Shown here piece after piece: positions 27,301 to 34,773 of a DNA stretch of 64,000 bases (positions within the stretch are counted from its first letter, which is position 1; every line of letters starts with the position of its first letter). Source of the stretch: CAVSZB01 sp964420395 (GTDB taxonomy: Bacteria; Krumholzibacteriota; Krumholzibacteriia; LZORAL124-64-63); the NCBI GenBank assembly GCA_964420395.1, contig CAYQTJ010000001.1, positions 1 through 64,000 on the forward strand, written 5' to 3'. The position numbers were made by a program, and so were the translations under genes. Below the pieces are notes generated by a model. The model was not told the origin of the DNA. It saw only the letters and a program-made list of their open reading frames with translations, and ran no database searches.

Positions 27301-27384
27301 ACGCTGCTGACGCTGATCGTGCTGCCGGTGCTGTGGCACGCGCTGGAGCGGCGGTCGGCGGCGGGAGAAACGCGTCTCGTCTGA
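24301..27384 (+). CDS. heavy-metal efflux RND pump (CzcA/CusA family)
   Basis: 1027 residues, the usual length. The N-terminus has the HME-RND signature LPVDAFPDVTNVQVMVLTRA, then VEQRVSYPLEQRMGGLP. The central helix holds VGMVVDASIVIVEN, the region of the proton-relay acidic residue. The second repeat has LGTEFIPTLDEGAI and the helix bundle with LLGIAVQNGVVLLAFL. It expels metal cations (Zn/Co/Cd or Cu/Ag) using protons; the metal is not decidable here. It ends six bases before the convergent methyltransferase gene, with no space for a separate terminator. Confidence 0.94.
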   Translation: MNRWFAALLARRWPVLVAGALVAALGAAVWLRLPVDAFPDVTNVQVMVLTRAEGLGAEEVEQRVSYPLEQRMGGLPRLQLVRSLSRAGLSQVVVVFADGTDPWFARQVVFERLQEAREALPDGLEPELAPLSTGLGEIFQYTVEGDSLSLAERRAIQDWLVAPRLRAVAGVTEVNSFGGLVRQIEVRAHPGRLAEYGLSPRDLVEALARDNTNVGAGFIVHGWEQTYLLGRGQFAAPDDIGRVVLRARDGAAVTVADVAEVVEGAMTRQGAVTRDGRGETVAGMVIMLRGENSRTVVERVKAAVAAIGAALPAGARLDVFYDRTGLIEACVRTVTDALLQGGLFVILVLCLFLAEVRTALIVVLSLPLTFLVAFLIMGAAGLSANLMSLGGLAFSVGMVVDASIVIVENVRRHLARAAPERSRREVAVAALTEVARPVAFSVLIMALVLVPLLTLQGVEGKMFRPLALTLLFALLASLAVALTVVPVLAETFLARRPEREFGAVRRFHAGYLALLRGALARPRLTLALALATLLPAVALVPRLGTEFIPTLDEGAIAINVVRLPNASLAGSVAVAGELERRLLRFPEVATVVAKSGRAEISEDPMGPEQTDLFVMLKPRRQWGAGRDREALVAAMNAELSRVPGLRYSFSQPIALRVNELISGVKSDLAVKVFGPDLGRLKEIADRTASILMGVPGAGDIKVEQVVGMTEMIVEPDRHALARYGLNAADLGELLAIGVAGRQVGALVEGERRHPIVVRYPEAERGDAAALAGLLLVAPGGARVPLGQVARLVPREGPAQVSRENGARRVVVEANVRGRDLGGFVGEVRARLREVEAALPPGYWLAYGGQFENQQRAMRQLALVVPLALVLIAGLLYGALGSARGALLVILNLPFALVGGVAAAVALRMHLSVSAAVAFIVLLGIAVQNGVVLLAFLRQLREAGRTPAEAVVEGCDLRFKPLFMTALTSFIGHLPMLLATGSGADIQKPLAAIVMGGIVTSTLLTLIVLPVLWHALERRSAAGETRLV

Positions 27385-27389
27385 TACCG

Positions 27390-28220
27390 TCAGACGGGGC
27401 GGCCGGTTCCCGGCGGCAGGTGGCGCTGGCGCGCCGCCTCGTACGCCATCAGGGCGGCCGTGACCGAGACGTTGAGCGAGTCGGCCTCGCCGCGCATCGG
27501 GATGCGGACCTGCAGGTCGGCCCGCATGAGCCACTCGTCGGACAGGCCGCGGTCCTCGGCCCCGAGCAGGATGGCGACCGGGCCGCGCAGGTCGGCGTCG
27601 GTGTAGGCCGTGGCGGCGGCGGGGGTGGTGGCCACGCCGCGGATGCGCCGCTCGCGCATCCAGGAGCGGACGCGGCTGGCGTCCTCCTCGACGACCGGCA
27701 CGGTGAAGAAGGCGCCGGTGGAGGCGCGCAGGACGTTCGGATTGAAGATGTCGGTGCCGGGGTCGCAGACGATGACGGCGTCGGCGCCGACGCCGTCGGC
27801 CACCCGCAGGACGGCGCCGAGGTTGCCCGGCTTCTCGACCCCCTCGAGCACGAGCAGCAGCGGCCGGTCGCCCAGCGTCAGCCGGTCGAGCGCCAGGCGC
27901 CGCTGCGGCGCGACCACCAGCACCCCCTCCGGCCTCTCCTTGTAGGCGATCTTCGCCATCACCGGCGGGTTGACCTCGATCGCCGCGAACGGCTCGCCGG
28001 CGCGCAGGAACGCCAGCAGCCCGGGGTCCGCGGCGTCGAGCAGCTCGGGGCAGTACCAGACCTCGAGGAACGGGTAACCCGCGGCGCGCGCGCGCCGGAT
28101 CACGCGCGGCTCCTCGATGAGCGTGAGGCCGCGGGCGTCCCGGTCGCGGCGGTCGCGCAGGCCGAGCAGCTCCTTCACGCGCGGATTCTGCAGGCTGGTC
28201 AGGCGCTCGGGGGCCGGCAT
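27390..28220 (-). CDS. TrmH/SpoU-family RNA 2'-O-methyltransferase
   Basis: 276 residues from the ATG at 28220, with a GGAGGGGTGA site; the open frame extends upstream but overlaps the thioesterase. It has the SPOUT knot motifs VLEGVEKPGNLGAVLRVADG, PVAILLGAEDRGLSDEW and RIPMRGEADSLNVSVTAALMAYEA, plus an N-terminal substrate-binding domain starting LTSLQNPRVKELLGLRDRR. It methylates a ribose in rRNA or tRNA with S-adenosylmethionine. It is second in a two-gene operon, five bases after the thioesterase gene. Confidence 0.92.
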   Translation of the reverse strand: MPAPERLTSLQNPRVKELLGLRDRRDRDARGLTLIEEPRVIRRARAAGYPFLEVWYCPELLDAADPGLLAFLRAGEPFAAIEVNPPVMAKIAYKERPEGVLVVAPQRRLALDRLTLGDRPLLLVLEGVEKPGNLGAVLRVADGVGADAVIVCDPGTDIFNPNVLRASTGAFFTVPVVEEDASRVRSWMRERRIRGVATTPAAATAYTDADLRGPVAILLGAEDRGLSDEWLMRADLQVRIPMRGEADSLNVSVTAALMAYEAARQRHLPPGTGRPV

Positions 28221-28225
28221 CGGCG

Positions 28226-28663
28226 TCACCCCTCCGGTCCGGCCGCGCAGACCGCGCGGACCGCCGCCGGCAGCGGCACCGGGCGCCCCGCCGCGTAGTC
28301 GAAGCAGACCAGGCCGGTCTCGGCCAGCGCCACCGCGGTCCCGTCCGCGGGGCGGGTCAGCCGGTGATACAGCCGGAAGCCTACGCGGGTCGGCCCGCCG
28401 GCCGCCGTCTCCACGCGCAGCAGGTCGCCGGCGAACGCCTCGGCCTGGAAGACGATCGCGGCGTCGGCCATGATCAGCTCGGCGCCGGCGCAGTCCAGTT
28501 CGGACCACCCGTGCGCCGCGAGGAAGTCCACGCGCGCCTCGTGCACGAGCGCCAGCAGCCGGTCGTTGCCGAGGTGGCCGCCGTAGTTGAGGTCGGTCGT
28601 GCGCACGCGGATCTCGCTCGCGAATCCGTATTCGGGCAGTGGCTGCAGCCTCAGGCGGGGCAT
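28226..28663 (-). CDS. 4HBT-type acyl-CoA thioesterase
   Basis: 145 residues from the ATG at 28663 (AGGGAGC site). The hot-dog fold is recognisable from RTTDLNYGGHLGNDRLLALV, with the Asp and Gly-His of the YbgC/4HBT active-site helix, and FQAEAFAGDLLRVET. These enzymes hydrolyse acyl-CoAs in the cytoplasm; chain-length preference cannot be read. It is first in the operon with the SpoU methyltransferase. Confidence 0.85.
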   Translation of the reverse strand: MPRLRLQPLPEYGFASEIRVRTTDLNYGGHLGNDRLLALVHEARVDFLAAHGWSELDCAGAELIMADAAIVFQAEAFAGDLLRVETAAGGPTRVGFRLYHRLTRPADGTAVALAETGLVCFDYAAGRPVPLPAAVRAVCAAGPEG

Positions 28664-28717
28664 CGGGGCTCCCTGGTTGCGTGCGCGGGCGGCCCGGGCG
28701 TGCGGGACGCGCGGGGG

Positions 28718-28746
28718 ATCATAGCATCGCGCCGGCCCCGTGGGAA
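28718..28746 (-). promoter_or_regulatory. promoter of the thioesterase-SpoU operon
   Basis: On the minus strand, TTCCCA (28741-28746) lies 17 bases before TATGAT (28718-28723), with an extended -10 (TGC-TATGAT). The leader is about 50 bases. Confidence 0.6.
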
Positions 28747-28758
28747 CGGGGCGATGGG

Positions 28759-30525
28759 TCACCAGCCGACCGCGCAGCCGTCGTTGCGCGACTCGCTGCC
28801 GCCGCGCAGGACGCCCCGCTCCCAGTCGATCCAGATCCCCTGGTAGCCGCCGTACGAGACCGCCGCGTCGCCGAGGCGGTGGCCGCGGCGCTGCAGTTCG
28901 GCGATCGCCTCCGGCGCGAAGCCGCGCTCGAGGTGGAGCAGGCCGCCGTCGGTCATCGTCTCGCCGGTCGGCTCCGCGGAGCCGGTGTGGCGCAGCCGCG
29001 GGGCGTCGCCCGCCTCCTGCACGTCCATGCCGAAGTCGAGGAGGTTGCAGAGCACCTCGACGTGCCCCTGCGGCTGCATGTCTCCCCCCATCACGCCGAA
29101 CGAGAAGACGGCGCGACCGTCCCTGGTCACCATGGCCGGGATGATGGTGTGGAAGGGGCGCTTGCCGGGCGCGAGGGCGTTGGCGTGGTTCGGGTCGAGC
29201 GAGAAGAGATTGCCGCGGTTCTGGAGGCCGAAGCCGGCCCCCTCCGGCACGAGGCCGCTGCCGAATCCGGCGTAGTTGCTCTGGATGAGCGAGACGGCGT
29301 TGCGGTCGCCGTCGACGACCGTCAGGTAGACCGTGTCGTTGTCCCGGGGCGGGGCGCCGAGACGGCGCTCCTGCGGGTCGAGCAGGCGCAGCGGCAGGTC
29401 GCCCGGCGGCACCGCGAGCGCGGCGCGCCGCGGGTCGTACAGCGCGAGCCGCTCCCGCGCGTAGTCGCGGCTCAGGAGCCGGGCCAGCGGCAGTTCGGCG
29501 AAGGCGGGGTCGGCATAGAACACCGCGCGGTCCGCGTAGACGATCTTCTTCACCTCGGCCAGCAGGTGCAGGTGGTCGGCCGAGCCGAAGCCGAGCTGCC
29601 CGAGGTCGAACGGCTCGAGCAGGTTGAGCATCTGCAGGACGCACGCCCCCTGGCCGTTGGGGGGCAGTTCCCAGACGTCGCAGCCGCGGTAGGCGGTCGC
29701 GACCGGCTCCACCCACTCCGCGCGGTTCGCGGCGAGGTCCTCCACGGTCAGCCAGCCGCCCGCCTCCTGCACGCAGCCGGCGATGCGCCGCGCGAGGTCG
29801 CCGGCGTAGAACGCGTCGCGGCCGCCGGCGGCGATCGCCTCGAGCGTCGTCGCGAGATCGGGATTGCGGAACGGCTCGCCGGCGCGCGGCGCCCGTCCGC
29901 CCGGCAGGAAGGTGGCGGCGAAGCGGGGGGAGTCGGGGTAGCGCTGCTCGCTGAACGCCCAGTAGTGGGCGATGACCGGCGTGACCGGGAACCCCTCGCG
30001 CGCGTAGCCGATCGCCGGGGCCAGCAGGTCCCGCAGCGGCAGCCGGCCGAAGCGCCCGTGCAGCGCGACCCAGCCGTCCACGCAGCCCGGCACGGTCACG
30101 GTGAGCGGGCCGTAGTCCGGCAGGCGGTCGCCCACGCCGGCCGCGCGCGTCCTCTCGATGGTCATGGCGGCCGGCGCCCGGCCGCTGGCGTTGAGGCCGT
30201 GCAGCCGGCCGTCGCGCGCGTCCCAGACGATGGCGAACAGGTCGCCGCCGACGCCGCAGCTCGTCGGCTCCATCAGGCCGAGCGCCGCGTTCACCGCGAT
30301 CGCGGCGTCCACGGCCGAGCCGCCCCGCCGGAGGATGTCGAGGCCGATCTGCGCCGCGAGCGGCTGGCTCGCGCAGACCATCCCGTGCGTGGCCAGGACC
30401 GGCGAGCGGGTGGCGAACTGCCGGCCGGTGGGGCGGTCGGCAGCAGCCGCGGCCGCGGCCGCCACGAGGCAGCCGCCGCACAGCAGGGCGGCGAGCGGGG
30501 CGGGAGCGGTCGGGTGACGGCGCAT
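28759..30525 (-). CDS. ggt: gamma-glutamyltranspeptidase
   Basis: 588 residues from the ATG at 30525 (CCGGAGGC site). Residues 1-29 are a signal peptide, so it is periplasmic. Family motifs include HGMVCASQPLAAQIGLDIL, GGSAVDAAIAVN, PTSCGVGGDLFAIV and the self-processing site DNDTVYLTVVDGD. In that site Thr398 would become the N-terminal nucleophile of a small subunit of about 191 residues. It cleaves gamma-glutamyl bonds of glutathione and related amides. It is divergent from the secreted protein at 30769. Confidence 0.93.
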   Translation of the reverse strand: MRRHPTAPAPLAALLCGGCLVAAAAAAAADRPTGRQFATRSPVLATHGMVCASQPLAAQIGLDILRRGGSAVDAAIAVNAALGLMEPTSCGVGGDLFAIVWDARDGRLHGLNASGRAPAAMTIERTRAAGVGDRLPDYGPLTVTVPGCVDGWVALHGRFGRLPLRDLLAPAIGYAREGFPVTPVIAHYWAFSEQRYPDSPRFAATFLPGGRAPRAGEPFRNPDLATTLEAIAAGGRDAFYAGDLARRIAGCVQEAGGWLTVEDLAANRAEWVEPVATAYRGCDVWELPPNGQGACVLQMLNLLEPFDLGQLGFGSADHLHLLAEVKKIVYADRAVFYADPAFAELPLARLLSRDYARERLALYDPRRAALAVPPGDLPLRLLDPQERRLGAPPRDNDTVYLTVVDGDRNAVSLIQSNYAGFGSGLVPEGAGFGLQNRGNLFSLDPNHANALAPGKRPFHTIIPAMVTRDGRAVFSFGVMGGDMQPQGHVEVLCNLLDFGMDVQEAGDAPRLRHTGSAEPTGETMTDGGLLHLERGFAPEAIAELQRRGHRLGDAAVSYGGYQGIWIDWERGVLRGGSESRNDGCAVGW

Positions 30526-30654
30526 GGGGCCTGCCTCCGGGGTCGGCGTGGCGGACGGTCGGCGCGTCTGCGATGCCGCGCCGGGCGGACGGGGCAGGGT
30601 AGCACGGCCGGACGGTCGCGGTCTGCGGCTTCGGGGCCTGGCCCGCCGGCCCTC

Positions 30655-30703
30655 TCGACAGGAGCGCCCCGGGTGTGCTAGGATACTGGACTCATACAGT
30701 ATC
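30655..30703 (+). promoter_or_regulatory. promoter with overlapping inverted-repeat operator
   Basis: TCGACA (30655-30660) and an extended -10, TGC-TAGGAT (hexamer 30679-30684), are 18 bases apart. Starting inside the -10 and covering the expected start site is a perfect inverted repeat, GATACTG (30682-30688) and CAGTATC (30697-30703), with an eight-base spacer. The position suggests a repressor site. The leader to the ATG at 30769 is about 78 bases. Confidence 0.6.
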
Positions 30704-30768
30704 ATATTGCGGACTGCTGGCGGGCGCTTCCCCGCCCGCCGGCCTATCTCCTTGAAAAGGAGAGAGAT

Positions 30769-33750
30769 ATGATGCGAAAGGCCACGATCCGACGCAGCCT
30801 GGCCGGTCTCGTGCCGCTCGTCCTCGCCTGCCTCGGCGGGACCCCGGGGGGGGCCGTGGCCGCCCGGGCCACCCGGCAGCCGGAGATCGCGGAGGCCCCG
30901 CCGGCGGTGGTTGGCGCCTCGCGCGCCGGGACCGCGAAGGCGGCGGTGGACACGATCTACATCCTCGGCGGCCCGGACCGCGGCGACGGCAAGTTCCAGG
31001 ATGACCTGTACCCCTGGGTGCCCGACGACGAAGGCTGGATCCCCTCCGTGGCGTCGCCCACCCGGCCGGCCTGGCACGCGGACACCTTCAACGCGGCGCA
31101 GCTGGATCCCGCGACCGTGCCCAACCACGCGATGTGGCTCGGCGCGAATTACCCCCCGTGCGGGGGCGAGGTCGCCAATCCCGGCTACGAGAACAATCTC
31201 GACGAGTCCCTGGAGTGGAGCCGGAGCGTGGCCGACCCCGGCCTGCCGACGGCCGTGCGCGTGACCGCGCGCCTGAACCACGACATGGAGGAGTACTACG
31301 ACCGCCTCACCCTCGAGGTGATGTCCGCCGGCGGCTGGGCGCCGGTGCGATCGTTCGACGGCAGCAACCGGGTCGGCGGAGCCTTCATTCCGGTCGACGT
31401 GGACGCCCAGTTCACCGTGCAGCCGGACGCGTACCAGGGCGCCGCGGGAGACGAGGTCCGCCTGCGCTGGCGCTTCGTCTCGGACGGCGGCTGGTCGGAC
31501 GCCGACTGCCTGTTCGACGGCGAGGGGGCCGCGCAGCTCGACAACGTCGCCGTCTCCTTCGATCAGGGCGGCGGCGCGGCGCCGCAGTCGTTCGACGACT
31601 TCGAAGGGGCCGGGCCGGCCGGCTGGACCGCGGTGAGCAGCGCCTGCAGCTTCGCCCGGATCTGGCCGCGGCTCGACGACGCCGGGCTGTGCGCGCAGAA
31701 CAACACGCCGCAGCTCGCGTTCATCGACGATGGCAGCCTCTGCCCCGCCAGCGACGGCACCCCGGGCGTGACCTGGACCTACGGCCCCGGCGGCTTCGTC
31801 GCCCACTGCGCCGATCCCCTCGTGTACCCCCTCAGCGAGTTCTGGTCCCCGCCGCTCGCGCTGCCGGGGGGCGCCGTCGCCCACGACGGGTGCGAGCTGG
31901 CCTTCGACGCGTACTCCCACGGGAGCAGCATCCTCACCACGACCATCCGCTGGGCGATCCGCACCAGCGACGATTCCGGGCAGACCTGGTCCGTCTGGAA
32001 GAACGAGGGCTTCGTCTACGAGCAGAACGACCCGGCCTACCGCCGCTTCAGCTTCCCGCTCGACGGCCTGATCCCGGCCGGCGCCGACCGGGTGCAGATC
32101 TCGCTCGGCACGCTCACGCTCGGCGCGTTCTCCGGCAACTGCGCCCAGTTCACGCCGGCCCCGTACTTCGACAACGTCGCGCTCACGGTCTTCCCCCGGA
32201 CCGGCCCGGCGATCTCGTTGCAGAGCGCGGGCAGCGACGCCTTTCCGGCCGGGGGCGGGCTCGATCTCGCCGATCTCGGCGCCAACGCCGTGCCGGTGGT
32301 GTCGTGGAGCGGCGGACCGATCGCGGTGCGGACCGTGCCGCGGCAGGGGGCGGTCATGACCGGTCCCCCGCTGCTGCACTGGCGGCTGCGCGCCAATCCG
32401 CTGTTCGACCCGTACCGGGCCGCGCCGCCGCCGAATCCGCTGCCCGGCAGCGCGTCGGTGGCCGATTTCCTGTTCGTGTTTCCCGACTCCGGCTTCCTCT
32501 ATCCCGGAGACATCCTCCACTACTGCTTCGAGGCCTCCGACGATCGCGGGGGGGAGATCGGGACGACCTGGCTCCCGGCCGACACCGCGGGGCTGAGCCT
32601 GTTCGACGGCGATCAGGGCCACCTCGCGGGCCGGTTCCCGCGCGAGCACGAACTGCGCGCGCTGCCGACGCTGCGCGACGCGGCCGGGACCCAGCCGCCG
32701 GTGCTCGTCTGGCAGAACTACGCCGGCGTCGCCGCCGACGACGAGTGGGCCTCGGCTCTGGCCAACCTCGGCTTCACGCCGGGCGTGGACTACGATTCCT
32801 ATCGGACCTTCCATCCCGCCCTGTCGAGGCTGGGCAGCGCCACGCAGATCGCCGGCTACGCGACGATCCTGTACGACGGCGACCGCACGAACCAGGCCGC
32901 GCCCCGGGCCGCGGACCTGGCGACGATCCGGACCTGGACCGCGGCCGGCGGACGGCGGGCCCTGTTCATGGGCGAGGACATCGCGCACGACCTCGTGCGC
33001 GCGGGCGATACCGGGTTCATGCTCGACTACCTCGGCCTGGCCGCCACAGGCAATCCGTTCGTGCCCGGCAACGTGCGCCCGGAGATCGACGACCAGGCGG
33101 CCCCCCGCGTCGTGCCGGTGGCCGGCAACGCGCCCGGCCTGACCACGGTCTTCGTGCCGAACGGGTGCCGTGACCTCAACGATTTCGACGGCCTGCAGCC
33201 GTGGGGCACGGGGGAGGGCCTGCTCTCGTATACCGCGCCCGGCGGCGGCGACGGCGGCTACCTCCACTTCGCCGGCATCTACAACCATCGTCCCGCCGAC
33301 GACGGCCGCTTCGTCACGCTCCCGTACGGCCTGCGGCTGGTGGAGTCGGCGCCGGGGGACGCCGGCGGGCCGCTGGCCGCGCGCACCCGGCTGCTGGGCG
33401 AGATCCTGGCCCACTTCGGGACGTCGGGCAGCGGCCCGGCCACCGCCGCGCCGGGCGGGGCGGACGGCGCCACCGACCGCCTGTCGGCGAGGGCCTACCC
33501 GAACCCGTTCAACCCCCGCGTGACCGTCGCGTACGCCATGCCGCGCGCCGGCCGGCTCGTCGTGCGCATCCTCGACGCACGGGGGCGCCCCGTGCGGAAC
33601 CTGCTCGACCGCGACGTGCCGGCGGGGACCGGCGAGATCGCGTGGGACGGCCGCGACGACGCGGGCCGGGCGGCGGCGGCCGGCGTCTACCTGTGCGAGA
33701 CCGGCGCGTTCGGGACGGTGACGACCCGGAAGCTGGCGCTGGTGCGGTGA
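30769..33750 (+). CDS. large secreted protein with FlgD-like C-terminal sorting domain
   Basis: 993 residues; AAGGAG lies six bases before the first of two adjacent ATGs. A signal peptide spans about residues 1-36. The middle region has no family I can name; it repeats phrases such as LDNVAVSFDQGGG and FDNVALTVF, typical of beta-sandwich or concanavalin-like modules. The end (from residue ~908) reads AYPNPFNPRVTVAYAMP, then RILDARGRPVRNL and WDGRDDAGRAAAAGVYLC. This is the FlgD-Ig-like domain that FCB-group bacteria use as a C-terminal sorting module (type IX-like). Export to the cell surface is therefore likely. Role and ligand are unknown. Confidence 0.85.
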   Translation: MMRKATIRRSLAGLVPLVLACLGGTPGGAVAARATRQPEIAEAPPAVVGASRAGTAKAAVDTIYILGGPDRGDGKFQDDLYPWVPDDEGWIPSVASPTRPAWHADTFNAAQLDPATVPNHAMWLGANYPPCGGEVANPGYENNLDESLEWSRSVADPGLPTAVRVTARLNHDMEEYYDRLTLEVMSAGGWAPVRSFDGSNRVGGAFIPVDVDAQFTVQPDAYQGAAGDEVRLRWRFVSDGGWSDADCLFDGEGAAQLDNVAVSFDQGGGAAPQSFDDFEGAGPAGWTAVSSACSFARIWPRLDDAGLCAQNNTPQLAFIDDGSLCPASDGTPGVTWTYGPGGFVAHCADPLVYPLSEFWSPPLALPGGAVAHDGCELAFDAYSHGSSILTTTIRWAIRTSDDSGQTWSVWKNEGFVYEQNDPAYRRFSFPLDGLIPAGADRVQISLGTLTLGAFSGNCAQFTPAPYFDNVALTVFPRTGPAISLQSAGSDAFPAGGGLDLADLGANAVPVVSWSGGPIAVRTVPRQGAVMTGPPLLHWRLRANPLFDPYRAAPPPNPLPGSASVADFLFVFPDSGFLYPGDILHYCFEASDDRGGEIGTTWLPADTAGLSLFDGDQGHLAGRFPREHELRALPTLRDAAGTQPPVLVWQNYAGVAADDEWASALANLGFTPGVDYDSYRTFHPALSRLGSATQIAGYATILYDGDRTNQAAPRAADLATIRTWTAAGGRRALFMGEDIAHDLVRAGDTGFMLDYLGLAATGNPFVPGNVRPEIDDQAAPRVVPVAGNAPGLTTVFVPNGCRDLNDFDGLQPWGTGEGLLSYTAPGGGDGGYLHFAGIYNHRPADDGRFVTLPYGLRLVESAPGDAGGPLAARTRLLGEILAHFGTSGSGPATAAPGGADGATDRLSARAYPNPFNPRVTVAYAMPRAGRLVVRILDARGRPVRNLLDRDVPAGTGEIAWDGRDDAGRAAAAGVYLCETGAFGTVTTRKLALVR

Positions 33751-33840
33751 GGCGCGGGCCCGCACGAATCCGTGGCCGGGGATCGGCGGTTGGGGTACGC
33801 TCCGCGGCCGGCGACCGTCCGGCTCCGGGGAGGCCGATCC

Positions 33841-34581
33841 GTGGCGATTCTCGAGAACGACGGCTGGTGCCCCACCTGCGCCAGCAAAACCGTGTTCCGC
33901 GCCGAGCAGCCGTGGCTGCGCGAGCACTATCGCTGCCTCAACTGCGGCAGCCTGCCGCGGGAGCGGGCGCTCATGGCGGTGATCGAGGCGCGGTTCCCCG
34001 GCTGGCGGGACCTGGTCGTGCACGAGTCGTCGCCGGTGGATCGCGGCGTGAGCGCCCGCCTGGCGCGGGACTGCCCCGGCTACCTGCCGTCGCAGTTCTT
34101 CCCGGGGGCGGCCCGGGGGACCGCTGTGGACGGGGTGCGTTGCGAGGATCTCGAGGCGCTCACCTTCGACGACGAGAGCATCGATCTGCACGTGACCCAG
34201 GACGTGATGGAGCACCTGTTCCACCCCGGGCGGGCGCTGCGCGAACTGGCCCGCACGCTGCGTCCCGGCGGGGCGCACCTGTTCACCGTGCCGATCGTCA
34301 ACCGCGCGCAGCCGTCGCGCCGGCGGGCCCGGCGGCTGGCCGACGGCCGGGTCGAGCACCTCGAGCCGGCGGTCTACCACGGCAATCCCGTGGACGAGGG
34401 CGGCTCGCTCGTCACGGTCGACTGGGGCTACGACATCTGCCGCCACATCCACGCCGCCTGCGGCCTGTTCACTCACGTCGTGCAGATCGATGATCCGGGC
34501 CGGGGGATCCGCGCGGAGCTGATCGACGTGCTGGTCACCGTGAAGCCGGGCGCCGGACAGGTTCCGATCTGCGACGGGTGA
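33841..34581 (+). CDS. SAM-dependent methyltransferase with N-terminal zinc ribbon
   Basis: 246 residues from a GTG at 33841, preferred over the in-frame ATG at 33772 because GGGGAGG lies seven bases upstream. Two CxxC pairs (WCPTCASKTVF and YRCLNCGSLPRERAL) form a zinc-ribbon-like start. A class I methyltransferase core follows with LTFDDESIDLHVTQDVMEHL and LRELARTLRPGGAHLFTVP (type 11). The usual Gly-rich motif I is replaced by a degenerate segment, so cofactor binding is not proven. Such proteins often act in surface-glycan or lipid modification. TACGCT at 33796-33801 may be its -10. Confidence 0.75.
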   Translation: MAILENDGWCPTCASKTVFRAEQPWLREHYRCLNCGSLPRERALMAVIEARFPGWRDLVVHESSPVDRGVSARLARDCPGYLPSQFFPGAARGTAVDGVRCEDLEALTFDDESIDLHVTQDVMEHLFHPGRALRELARTLRPGGAHLFTVPIVNRAQPSRRRARRLADGRVEHLEPAVYHGNPVDEGGSLVTVDWGYDICRHIHAACGLFTHVVQIDDPGRGIRAELIDVLVTVKPGAGQVPICDG

Positions 34582-34773
34582 GCTGCGGCGTCCGGCGGCG
34601 ACGCCGGCCCGCCTCTACGCCCGGGGCCCCCCGGTAAATCCCACTGGAATCCCCCTGTCTGCGGTCACCTCGTGGGGTGCGCCCGGCCGGCCGTGTGCCT
34701 ATACTTGCCGGGTTGTTTCGGCGGCGGCCGCCTGCCGGCGGCGCCGGTCCACCCATTTCGGAGGCTTCACTCC

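Noticed and set aside
24229..27534. Minus-strand 1101-codon frame opposite the metal RND pump
   Set aside because: His/Arg/Gln-rich antisense shadow of a clear RND gene.
30526..34476. Minus-strand open frame continuing upstream of gamma-glutamyltranspeptidase (1905 codons in total)
   Set aside because: It is antisense to the secreted protein at 30769 and rich in Arg/Gly/His without motifs. The real gene starts at 30525 with a ribosome-binding site and signal peptide.
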